Part shown: positions 1-6,144 of the stretch, in pieces
How positions within the stretch are numbered: position 1 is the stretch's first letter
Layout: each line of letters begins with the position of its first letter
Source of the DNA: CAZCBD01 sp964496755
Lineage (GTDB): Bacteria; Bacteroidota; Ignavibacteria; Ignavibacteriales; Melioribacteraceae
Direction: 5' to 3'
Length of the DNA stretch: 7,381 nt
Assembly (NCBI GenBank): GCA_964496755.1
Contig: CAZCBD010000140.1
Location: 1 to 7,381, forward strand
The notes under the pieces: generated by a model
What the model was told of the DNA's origin: nothing
Databases searched by the model: none
The model's input: only the letters and a program-made list of their open reading frames with translations
Position numbers and translations under genes: made by a program

Positions 1-56
1 TAGCAAAATTAGACTTTAAAGTAATTTTAATTGATGACAAAAATGAACTTGGAGGT
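1..56 (+). repeat. Left copy of a 56-bp direct repeat shared by both window ends
   Basis: Bases 1-56 match 7326-7381 at 54 positions and in the same coding frame (FAD-fold strand of the flavoprotein). The two differences (positions 14 and 24) change Asp to Glu and Ile to Leu relative to the right copy. Confidence 0.95.
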
Positions 57-1661
57 AAACTACTTTTACAAACTCACAAATTTTTCGGCTCAATTGCCGA
101 TTGTTATGCCGGTACTCGTGGTATTGACATTGGACATAAATTGGAAGAGAACGTACGTTCTTATGAAAATGTTACTGTCTTAACCAATGCTTCGGTTGTC
201 GGAGTTTACAAAGATCAAAAAGTGGGTGTTTTTGTTAATAACAAAAATTATCTTTTAATTGACTTTGAGGGCTTAATAGTTTCTGCCGGTGCGCGCGAAA
301 AATCATTAATTTTTCCGGGCAACAATTTACCCGGTGTTTACGGTGCAGGTGCATTCCAAACTTTAGTTAATCGCGATTTAGTTAAATCCTCCGACAGAGT
401 TTTTATTGTTGGCTCAGGAAATGTTGGTCTAATTGCTGCTTACCACGCTTTGCAGGCAGGAATTAATACTCTCGGAATTTGTGATGTAATGGATAAACCC
501 GGTGGTTATAAAGTCCATGCTGATAAAATCAAAAGAATGGGAGTACCAATTTATTTAAAACATACCGTTCTTTCTGCCGAAGGCAACGGAAAAGTTGAAA
601 GAGTTACAATTGCCGAGGTAAATGATAAATGGCAACCGATGCTTGAAACCGCCAAAACTTTTGAGGTGGATACACTGCTTATTGCCGTTGGACTTTCTCC
701 AGTTGATGAATTTTACGAAATGGCAAATTCTTTCGGATTCAAAGTTGTGAAAGCCGGCGACGCAAAAGAAATTGCCGAAGCTTCTTCAGCTATGTTCGGC
801 GGCAGAATTGCAGGTTTGGAAATGGCCAAACTACTCGGAAAAAATGTTGAAATTGATCAATCCTTTCATGAAAAAGCTAATGTACTTAAAAGTCATCCGG
901 GTAAAATTGTTGAAAGACCGGAAATAGAGTTGATTGATACTTTCCGACCGATTATTCAATGTGATCAGGAAATTCCTTGTAATCCCTGTACTTCGGTTTG
1001 CCCGAAAGGAAGTATCAACCTAAAAGGCACAAACGGAAATATAATGGATATTCCGTATTTTGACGGTGATTGCACGGGCTGTACAATGTGTGTTACCATT
1101 TGCCCCGGTTTAGCCATCTCGCTTGGCAAGAAACTTGACGAAAGTTTTGCCGAATTAATTCTTCCTCACGAATTTTTACCCGATTTTGAAGTGGGAGATT
1201 TAATTCGGGCTACAGATAAGGATGGAAATTTTATTGAAGAAGTTGAAGTTCTAAAAATCAGATTCAACAAAAAATACAAAACATATTTGGTTCATGTGAA
1301 ATCTTCACTGAAAAATTCACAAAAAATTGCCGGAATTCGCGTCCAAGATGAAAAAATTGTAGAGCCGATTCTAGGTGCTAATTTCGAATATATTCCCGAA
1401 AATGCCCTTGTTTGCAAATGCGAACATGTTACCGTAAAAGAAGTTGTTGATTATATTAAAGAATACAATGTTCGAGATATTAATCAACTAAAGAACGTTC
1501 GTGTTGGTATGGGTGCTTGCGGAGGTAAGAACTGTTCTATTTTGATGCCCAGAATTTTTGGAATGGCCGGTGTTGATTTCAAAGAAGTAACTACCGGAAC
1601 AAAACGCCCGCTTTCTGTTGAAGTACCAATGTCGGCTTTAATTAATGAGGAGGTTGAATAA
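1..1661 (+). CDS. FAD/NAD(P)-binding iron-sulfur oxidoreductase, probable alpha subunit of an amino-acid/imino-acid dehydrogenase (5' partial)
   Basis: The gene enters from outside the window: the frame is open from base 3 for 552 residues, so a TTG at 141 is not the true start. In order (visible numbering) it shows: end of an FAD-binding fold; a second dinucleotide fold with GSGNVG (~137-142); two ferredoxin-type clusters, CX5CX2CX3CP (~320-333) and CX2CX2CX3CP (~357-367), likely two [4Fe-4S]; and a C-terminal BFD-like [2Fe-2S] domain with CKC (~471-473) and CGGKNC (~506-511). HcnB, opine oxidase A and archaeal proline dehydrogenase alpha subunits share this plan. These pass electrons from a DAO-type partner to a quinone, ferredoxin or NAD(P)+. 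The next gene overlaps it by one base and is such a partner. Aligned with the similar gene at the window's right end, full length would be about 688 residues. Family is confident; substrate and acceptor are unknown. Confidence 0.88.
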   Translation, partial: AKLDFKVILIDDKNELGGKLLLQTHKFFGSIADCYAGTRGIDIGHKLEENVRSYENVTVLTNASVVGVYKDQKVGVFVNNKNYLLIDFEGLIVSAGAREKSLIFPGNNLPGVYGAGAFQTLVNRDLVKSSDRVFIVGSGNVGLIAAYHALQAGINTLGICDVMDKPGGYKVHADKIKRMGVPIYLKHTVLSAEGNGKVERVTIAEVNDKWQPMLETAKTFEVDTLLIAVGLSPVDEFYEMANSFGFKVVKAGDAKEIAEASSAMFGGRIAGLEMAKLLGKNVEIDQSFHEKANVLKSHPGKIVERPEIELIDTFRPIIQCDQEIPCNPCTSVCPKGSINLKGTNGNIMDIPYFDGDCTGCTMCVTICPGLAISLGKKLDESFAELILPHEFLPDFEVGDLIRATDKDGNFIEEVEVLKIRFNKKYKTYLVHVKSSLKNSQKIAGIRVQDEKIVEPILGANFEYIPENALVCKCEHVTVKEVVDYIKEYNVRDINQLKNVRVGMGACGGKNCSILMPRIFGMAGVDFKEVTTGTKRPLSVEVPMSALINEEVE

Positions 1662-2809
1662 TGAAAAATTATGATATTGTTATAATTGGTGCCGGAAGCG
1701 TTGGCCTTCCTTTAAGTTATTCTTTTGCCAAACGCGGAAAAAAAGTTGCCGTAATTGAAAAAATGCCTTCGCATGGTCGTGGTCAAAACAAAGCAGCCAT
1801 TGGCGGAATTAGAGCTACACATTCCGACCCTGCTAAAATTAAAATATGCCAAATGTCTATTGATATTGTTAAAAATATGAAAAATGACCATGACTTGGAA
1901 GTTGATTGGTTGCAAGGCGGATACATGTTTCCCGTTTACGATGAACAGCGTGAAGAAGCTTTGAAAGGTTTATTGGTAAAGCAAAAAGAATTCGGGTTAA
2001 ACATTGATTGGGTTTCTGCCGAAAAAATTTTGGAATTGGCCCCCGGAATTAATCCGAACGGATTAAGAGGCGGCACTTTTTCGCCCGAAGATGGTTCGGC
2101 ATGCCCAATGAAACTTGCCGATGCTTTTTATATTCTTGCCAAACGTGCCGGCGTGGATTTCTATTTTAATGAAACACTGAACCGGATAAATCATGAAAAC
2201 GGAAAAATTACTTCCGTTGTTACAAATAAAAATGAATTTTCGGCTGACTTTTTCTCCATTGCAACCGGAGGCGATGCAAAAGAAACTTGTGCAATGATTG
2301 ATTTGGATGTACCTGTTCAACCCGATTCACACGAAGCCGGAGTTACCGAACCCGTTAAACGTTTCTTTGAGCCGATGATTGTTGATATTCGACCCGAAGA
2401 GGGATCTGCAAATTACTATTTTTACCAAAATGCGGAAAATCAAATCGTATTTTGTATTACTCCCGAACCTAAATTTTATGGAAAGGATATGGATAACACG
2501 TCTCAATTTTTGCCTCAAGTAGTAAAAAGAATGGTAAGCTTGTATCCGAGGCTAAGAAATGTTCGTATTAGAAGAACTTGGCGCGGACTTTATCCGATGA
2601 CGCCGGATGGCTTTCCGATTGTTAATCTTCCGGAAAACTTTTCAAATCTAGTGTTGGCAGTGGGAATGTGTGGACAAGGATTTATGTTGGGGCCCGGACT
2701 TGGTGAAATAATTGCCGAAAAAGTGTTAAACAACAATACGAACTATGATTTTATTTTTGATCAGCTTTCATTGTATCGAGAGTTTAGTGGAAATGAAATA
2801 CTTAAATAA
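1661..2809 (+). CDS. DAO-family FAD-dependent amino-acid/imino-acid dehydrogenase, probable beta subunit
   Basis: This 382-residue protein is a glycine oxidase / sarcosine oxidase beta / HcnC / proline dehydrogenase beta type flavoenzyme, which oxidises a C-N bond of an amino or imino acid and reduces bound FAD. Visible features are the N-terminal ADP-binding motif GAGSVG (10-15) followed by the acidic end of strand 2 (VIEK, 31-34), a GGIRATHSDP segment (48-57) like the IRxxY/H block after the first fold in this family, WRGLYPMTPDGFPI (307-320), and the C-terminal FAD-contact segment CGQGFMLGPGLGE (337-349). Length fits the family. The start is set by a strong AGGAGG at 1648-1653, seven bases before the ATG, and by the one-base overlap (TAATG) with the upstream stop, which implies translational coupling. 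The pair should form one complex in which this subunit holds the substrate site. No signal peptide or membrane helix is seen. The substrate is not determined. Confidence 0.9.
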   Translation: MKNYDIVIIGAGSVGLPLSYSFAKRGKKVAVIEKMPSHGRGQNKAAIGGIRATHSDPAKIKICQMSIDIVKNMKNDHDLEVDWLQGGYMFPVYDEQREEALKGLLVKQKEFGLNIDWVSAEKILELAPGINPNGLRGGTFSPEDGSACPMKLADAFYILAKRAGVDFYFNETLNRINHENGKITSVVTNKNEFSADFFSIATGGDAKETCAMIDLDVPVQPDSHEAGVTEPVKRFFEPMIVDIRPEEGSANYYFYQNAENQIVFCITPEPKFYGKDMDNTSQFLPQVVKRMVSLYPRLRNVRIRRTWRGLYPMTPDGFPIVNLPENFSNLVLAVGMCGQGFMLGPGLGEIIAEKVLNNNTNYDFIFDQLSLYREFSGNEILK

Positions 2810-2817
2810 ATCTTTAT

Positions 2818-2846
2818 AAAAGCTGCTAAATTTAGCAGCTTTTTTT
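2818..2846 (+). terminator. Rho-independent terminator of the dehydrogenase operon
   Basis: A perfect 24-base palindrome (2818-2841; arm AAAGCTGCTA, AATT at the centre, then the complementary arm) runs straight into a T tract to 2846. It begins nine bases after the DAO-type stop codon. A stem of about ten pairs followed by U residues is a textbook intrinsic terminator, so the left operon ends here. Confidence 0.9.
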
Positions 2847-2874
2847 AATAGACTTAGATAAATAATTAAATAAT

Positions 2875-2888
2875 TTCGACAAGCTCAG
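2875..2888 (-). repeat. Inverted fragment of the 20-bp repeat unit
   Basis: TTCGACAAGCTCAG is an exact 14-base reverse complement of the core of the tandem units (CTGAGCTTGTCGAA). It lies about 30 bp after the terminator of the dehydrogenase operon. Confidence 0.7.
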
Positions 2889-3104
2889 CTCGCATTGCTT
2901 CATAGAATTTATATTATTTAAACTATAAAGAATCAAATCCGAATTATGCAATAAGCAAGCAAAATAAGCTATAAGTTGTGATATTGCAAAAAGTTATCCC
3001 AAATAATTAATTTACCTAAATTGCAAATAAAAGGTCATGCCGAAATGTTTTTATTCAACATCTTTATAATTAATTCCGGAATAATAGGCAAAGGAGGTGC
3101 TGAA

Positions 3105-3120
3105 ACAGGTTCAGTATGAC
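3105..3120 (-). repeat. Degenerate inverted fragment of the 20-bp repeat unit
   Basis: ACAGGTTCAGTATGAC matches the reverse complement of the tandem unit junction (ACAAGCTCAGTATGAC expected) with two mismatches. It sits about 70 bp to the left of composite repeat A and points the opposite way. Confidence 0.6.
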
Positions 3121-3190
3121 AGGTTGATTTTCGGCAAGAAATAATAATTAGAAAAATCTTTTACATACTCTAATGTATAATCCAGGTATG

Positions 3191-3296
3191 CATACTAAGC
3201 CTGCCAAATCATACTGAGCTTGTCGAAATCATACTGAGCTTGTCGAAGTATGCGTAAGTTCACCTCCACGCAACATGTTCTGTTCATTTCTTTTGT
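3191..3296 (+). repeat. Composite repeat, copy A: three ~20-bp tandem units plus 47-bp tail
   Basis: Units lie at 3191-3209 (degenerate, 19 bp), 3210-3229 and 3230-3249; the last reads CATACTGAGCTTGTCGAAGT. The tail 3250-3296 matches copy B (3601-3647) at 45 of 47 bases, the last 39 without a mismatch. A 10-bp palindrome GTATGCATAC (3186-3195) overlaps the left edge. The arrangement resembles REP-type intergenic repeats. Similar CTGAGCTTGTCGAA motifs recur in environmental FCB-group genomes as I remember them, which I could not check. Confidence 0.85.
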
Positions 3297-3318
3297 CCAT
3301 GATACAAAAGAAACGAAC
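3282..3318 (+). repeat. Stem-loop at the end of composite repeat A
   Basis: Arms of 15 bases, GTTCATTTCTTTTGT (3282-3296) and ACAAAAGAAACGAAC (3304-3318), pair at 14 positions plus one A/C mismatch around a seven-base loop. The left arm belongs to the conserved tail of the composite repeat. No T tract follows, so it does not look like an intrinsic terminator. Confidence 0.75.
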
Positions 3319-3332
3319 CAAAGAAAAAATCG

Positions 3333-3471
3333 CGGCTCCAAAAGGTTTTCCTAAAATTCTTCGCTTACTTCTAAAAAATAAATAACTCGTTCCGCCAAGT
3401 CGGAACTCAAACAGATTTATTTTTTTAACGAATTAAGCTCGAATTTATAAACGGAAAACCTTTTAAGGCCG
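3333..3471 (+). repeat. Long imperfect palindrome (nested inverted repeats)
   Basis: Outer arms 3333-3351 and 3453-3471 are inverted repeats of 19 bases with three mismatches, including a perfect 12-base core (AAAAGGTTTTCC against GGAAAACCTTTT). Inside them, in the correct nested order, are AAATTC (3354-3359) with GAATTT (3441-3446), GCTTA (3363-3367) with TAAGC (3434-3438), an A-rich arm (3372-3383) with a T-rich arm (3415-3427), and an apical hairpin GTTCCG-CCAAGT-CGGAAC (3389-3406). One strand could fold into a single interrupted hairpin of about 139 bases. This suits a REP/MITE-like element or a structured transcript; no transposase is nearby. Confidence 0.65.
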
Positions 3472-3483
3472 TAGGGGTTTTGA

Positions 3484-3509
3484 TAGAAAATTTCTATCGA
3501 AATTTTCTA
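3484..3509 (+). repeat. Perfect 10-bp inverted repeat / stem-loop
   Basis: TAGAAAATTT (3484-3493) and AAATTTTCTA (3500-3509) are exact inverted repeats around a six-base loop. They overlap a shorter palindrome at 3482-3498, so two alternative foldings exist. The arms are almost all A/T, which limits stability, and no T run follows. Confidence 0.5.
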
Positions 3510-3540
3510 ATTATTGTAATTTGTTTCTGCATTTGCATAT

Positions 3541-3647
3541 CATACTAAGTCTGTCGAAATTATACTGAGCCTGTCGAAGTCATACTGAGCTTGTCGAAGT
3601 ATACGTAGGTTCACCTCCACGCAACATGTTCTGTTCATTTCTTTTGT
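3541..3647 (+). repeat. Composite repeat, copy B: three 20-bp tandem units plus 47-bp tail
   Basis: Units lie at 3541-3560, 3561-3580 and 3581-3600; the third is identical to the last unit of copy A. The tail 3601-3647 is nearly identical to copy A. Identity stops abruptly after CTTTTGT, exactly where copy A reaches the loop of its stem-loop, so this copy keeps only the left arm of that hairpin. The two copies are 350-351 bp apart in the same orientation. Confidence 0.85.
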
Positions 3648-3671
3648 TCACTTCTGCTATTTTGAGGATAA

Positions 3672-3687
3672 ACAAGTTCAGTATGAC
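3672..3687 (-). repeat. Inverted fragment of the 20-bp repeat unit
   Basis: ACAAGTTCAGTATGAC matches the expected reverse complement of the tandem unit with one mismatch. It lies 25 bp to the right of composite repeat B. With the fragment at 3105-3120 it gives the repeat region inverted copies on both flanks. Confidence 0.65.
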
Positions 3688-3818
3688 AAGTAAAAAGGTA
3701 AATAGCAAAATTTCAATTACAAAATTTTCAAGACTTTTGGGAATAAATAATTATTTGAGCATGATTATTAAAGCAAACTGAAAAATTTAAGTCTGATAAA
3801 TTTAGATTAAGTGTAGTG

Positions 3819-3847
3819 TTTACATAAATTCTACAATTACATATATT
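3819..3847 (+). promoter_or_regulatory. Possible sigma-70-type promoter for the stator operon
   Basis: TTTACA (3819-3824) and TATATT (3842-3847) are separated by exactly 17 bp, which would start transcription near 3853 and give a leader of about 45 bases before the MotA-like gene. It is the best match in this gap, but such AT-rich sequence gives chance matches easily. Confidence 0.35.
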
Positions 3848-3899
3848 ACAATTTTAATTACTATTCACAATTATAAAATTTAACTAGAGGCAAAGGCCG

Positions 3900-4703
3900 A
3901 TGAAATCAGTTGCCAAAGAAACCATTATCGGAGTATTATTAGGAATATCACTTTTTGCTTATGCAATAATATCGAGCACTTCAAACTATTTGATGTTCTT
4001 AAACTTATCTAGTTTTTTAATGGTATTAGGTGGAACGATTGCTGCTATAATGATTTCTTTCAAATTCGAAGATGTTATGATTGCGTTAAAAGAATTTAAA
4101 GGAATTTTTATGCCGCAAAAAATTAACCCTGAATCTCTTTATAAGGAAGTTAAAAATATTATTTATTGGGCAAGAATCATAAAATCCGAAGGTTTACCCG
4201 GACTAGAAAAAGAATTGGCAAAAAGAAATATTACCGATCCGTTTGTAAAATACGGTGGCGAGCTTATTGTTACCGGATACAAAGGAGACGAACTTCGGAA
4301 AATGCTTACAAATTTCACTGAAACTACTTACGAAAGAAATATTATCGGCTCATACGTTTTGAAAACTATGGCTTCGTTTGCTCCCGGATTTGGTATGCTT
4401 GGAACAGTAATCGGTTTAATTATAATGCTCGATCAAATGGGAGGTGATCCAACCGGTTTAGGTAAAGGGCTGGCTTTTGCTTTGCTAACTACTTTGTACG
4501 GTATATTTTTGGCAAACATATTTTTTAAGCCTGCTGCTGAAAAAGCTCGCCAACGACAAGAAACCTTAAGATTACGAAATCTACTGGTAACCGAGGGTTT
4601 TGTTTTGCTTGGCGAAAATAAAGATTCTATGCTTATTCAAGATATGCTTAATAGTTTTATGGATTCTTCTTATCATTTTTCTGTAATTAAACGAGATAAT
4701 TAA
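3900..4703 (+). CDS. motA: MotA/PomA-family stator protein (flagellar motor or MotAB-like proton/sodium channel subunit)
   Basis: This 267-residue inner-membrane protein has the MotA layout: two N-terminal membrane helices (about 7-25 and 32-53), a large cytoplasmic loop (about 54-150), then helices 3 (about 151-177) and 4 (about 188-209). Helix 3 carries the conserved APGFGMLGTVIGLI (161-174), with Pro162 at the place of the functional proline of E. coli MotA. Pro211 in FFKPAAEKA matches the second conserved proline after helix 4, where LLTTLYG is also typical. The charged segment ERN/RK in the loop (about 133-147) lies where MotA contacts the rotor protein FliG. Length is close to PomA. The start is supported by AGAGG at 3886-3890, nine bases before the ATG. 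The MotB-like gene follows after nine bases, so the two are co-translated. No flagellar gene is in view, so a flagellar role is probable but not shown. Confidence 0.9.
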   Translation: MKSVAKETIIGVLLGISLFAYAIISSTSNYLMFLNLSSFLMVLGGTIAAIMISFKFEDVMIALKEFKGIFMPQKINPESLYKEVKNIIYWARIIKSEGLPGLEKELAKRNITDPFVKYGGELIVTGYKGDELRKMLTNFTETTYERNIIGSYVLKTMASFAPGFGMLGTVIGLIIMLDQMGGDPTGLGKGLAFALLTTLYGIFLANIFFKPAAEKARQRQETLRLRNLLVTEGFVLLGENKDSMLIQDMLNSFMDSSYHFSVIKRDN

Positions 4704-4712
4704 GAGAAACTG

Positions 4713-5969
4713 ATGACAAACAATTCGGAAAATAAACCGATAAATTCGGAGGCACAACTTAGAAACTTGCAACTTGAATTGGAACGCAAGCAAAAAGAAC
4801 TTATTGAAAAAGAACGCGAAATTGAAAGAGAATCTCAAATAGCAATTCAAAAAATTCAAAAAGAAATTCAACAGCAAGAAAAGGAATTGTACAAAAAACA
4901 CCGCGAATTTGAATTAAAACAACATCACCTTGAACAATCTATTAAACAAGAAACAAAAGCCAAACAAATTGATTTACAAATCCGACAAAAACAATTTGAA
5001 CGAGAATTAAAAGAAAAAGAATTCAGATTAAAAGAAGAAATTAGAAGAAAAGAAAAAGAGCTTGAATTTAAACGTAAACTGCAGGAAAAACAAATTCCAA
5101 GAATAATTGAAAAAGCTAAGCTTGATGTTCAACGCAAACAAAAAGAATTGGAACGTCTGCAAAAAGATTTAAAAAGAAAACAAACCGAACTTTTCAGGAA
5201 ACAGCAAGATTTACGAAAAAAAGAACATGAAGTAGAAGCTAAACTAGAAAGTAGAAAAGAAAGAATTCCCGATAGACCTTTCAAACAAAGGGGGAAGTAT
5301 TTACAAGAAGAAACCGAAAATTGGTTGGTTACCTATTCCGATGTAATTACTTTATTGCTTACAATGTTTGTTTTTTTATTTTCAATGGCTTCGTTTGATA
5401 AACAAAAACTTATCGAAATTCAAAATGCTATTAATGTATCTCTACTCAAAAAAAATGAAATTACCGTAAACGAAAAATTAAATAAAGGAGAAAAAATTTG
5501 GGGTGCGGTAAAAAAAAACATGGAAACAATTTTTTCGGACTTCAAATTACAAAATAGCGTAAATCTAACTTCAACCGAAAAAGGATTAAAACTTGAACTC
5601 AGCAACTCAGCACTTTATGATTTAGGCTCCGCCGAAATTAAACCTGACATGCTTCCTCTTTTGCACAAGCTTGTTTTACTTTTCAAAAACTTTAAAAATC
5701 AAAACTTCATTATTGATATTGAAGGACACACCGACAATATTCCAATTAGCACAAATAAATTTCCCTCCAATTGGGAGCTTTCTGCGGCAAGGGCATCAAA
5801 TATTGTAAGGTATTTTATCACCAATGGAATTGACCCTAGAAAATTACGTGCCTCGGGATATGCCGATTCCAGACCCATAGCTCCAAATACTGATAAAAAC
5901 GGAAATCCAATTCCGGAAAACCAAGCTAAAAACCGCAGAGTTGTAATTTATGTTGAAAAACCGAACTAA
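4713..5969 (+). CDS. motB: MotB-like stator protein with a ~200-residue N-terminal cytoplasmic coiled coil
   Basis: The C-terminal half is ordinary MotB: one membrane helix (about 209-227) starting at TYSDVITLLL, with Asp210 at the place of the ion-carrying Asp32 of E. coli, a plug/linker region, and an OmpA-like peptidoglycan-binding domain (about 300-415) with IEGHTDN, NWELSAARA, GYADSRP and NRRV. The oddity is the N-terminus. Ordinary MotB has some 20-50 residues before the helix; here there are about 205, nearly all K, E, Q and R. Hydrophobic residues sit at strict seven-residue spacing (L16-L23-L30-I37; I45-I52-L59-F66-L73; L146-L153-L160-L167-V174), the mark of a true coiled coil, with a break at Pro129 and an end near Pro186. 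By MotB topology this part is cytoplasmic. Its position nine bases after the MotA stop supports this start. Family is certain; the role of the extension is unknown. Confidence 0.92.
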   Translation: MTNNSENKPINSEAQLRNLQLELERKQKELIEKEREIERESQIAIQKIQKEIQQQEKELYKKHREFELKQHHLEQSIKQETKAKQIDLQIRQKQFERELKEKEFRLKEEIRRKEKELEFKRKLQEKQIPRIIEKAKLDVQRKQKELERLQKDLKRKQTELFRKQQDLRKKEHEVEAKLESRKERIPDRPFKQRGKYLQEETENWLVTYSDVITLLLTMFVFLFSMASFDKQKLIEIQNAINVSLLKKNEITVNEKLNKGEKIWGAVKKNMETIFSDFKLQNSVNLTSTEKGLKLELSNSALYDLGSAEIKPDMLPLLHKLVLLFKNFKNQNFIIDIEGHTDNIPISTNKFPSNWELSAARASNIVRYFITNGIDPRKLRASGYADSRPIAPNTDKNGNPIPENQAKNRRVVIYVEKPN

Positions 5970-6070
5970 GTGATTTTTATTATGCGTGAATTTGTGGCAA
6001 AATAGCTACAGATGTACGAATATCCTTTCAGAATTTGCAAATCTATTTTCAATATTTTAAGTAAGAATAC

Positions 6071-6101
6071 TTGTTTTTGTAAACAGAATAATTTATTTTT
6101 G
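6071..6101 (+). promoter_or_regulatory. Possible promoter of the GntR-family regulator
   Basis: TTGTTT (6071-6076) and TATTTT (6094-6099) are 17 bp apart. The second box also reads TATTTTTG, matching the TAnnTTTG -7 element described for Bacteroidota. Transcription would begin around 6105-6108, just before the operator-like palindrome, consistent with repression by roadblock or steric hindrance. The AT richness makes this tentative. Confidence 0.35.
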
Positions 6102-6113
6102 CTTAATATTTAG

Positions 6114-6128
6114 AATGGTCTAACCATT
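6114..6128. promoter_or_regulatory. Operator-like palindrome for a GntR/FadR-family repressor
   Basis: AATGGT-CTA-ACCATT is a perfect inverted repeat with six-base arms and a three-base centre. Its core TGGTnnnACCA fits the TNGTNNNACNA pattern established for FadR-subfamily GntR regulators (FadR, PdhR, LldR). It lies 16 bp upstream of the ATG of just such a regulator, so autoregulation is the natural reading. No second copy of this core was seen in the window. Confidence 0.7.
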
Positions 6129-6144
6129 AAAATTCGGTGAAAAT

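Larger units (their letters stand above)
2847..3899. other. Gene-free, repeat-rich intergenic region
   Basis: About 1.05 kb between the terminator and the MotA start carries no convincing open frame on either strand. It holds two copies of a composite repeat, three scattered inverted fragments of the same unit, several stem-loops, and a possible promoter for the stator genes at the right edge. Those items are listed separately. The stretches 2891-3100 and 3690-3815 show nothing beyond AT-rich sequence. Confidence 0.8.

Noticed and set aside
141..146. TTG at 141 as the start of the left flavoprotein.
   Set aside because: The same frame is open back to base 3 and encodes family-typical FAD-fold residues (LIDDKNELGG) that also occur in the right-end gene.
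3191..3600. The ~20-bp tandem units as a CRISPR array.
   Set aside because: Units abut with no spacers, there are only three per cluster, and no cas gene is present.
4581..4901. Minus-strand open frame of 106 codons across the motA/motB junction.
   Set aside because: It lies antisense to two well-supported genes, is rich in Phe/Leu/Lys from the A-rich coiled-coil region, and shows no recognisable domain.
3900..5969. A Zorya-type antiphage system based on MotAB-like genes plus a long coiled coil.
   Set aside because: In Zorya the tail is on ZorA and helicase/nuclease partners (ZorC/D/E) follow; here the tail is on the MotB-like protein and the next gene is an unrelated GntR regulator.
5993..6010. 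Possible terminator hairpin after the MotB-like gene (TGTGGC, loop AAAATA, GCTACA).
   Set aside because: Only six pairs including one G-T wobble, and no T tract follows, so it does not qualify as an intrinsic terminator.
6033..6042. 10-bp palindrome ATTTGCAAAT upstream of the GntR-type gene as a second operator.
   Set aside because: It lacks the TGGT/ACCA core, and A/T palindromes of this size are common by chance in this sequence.
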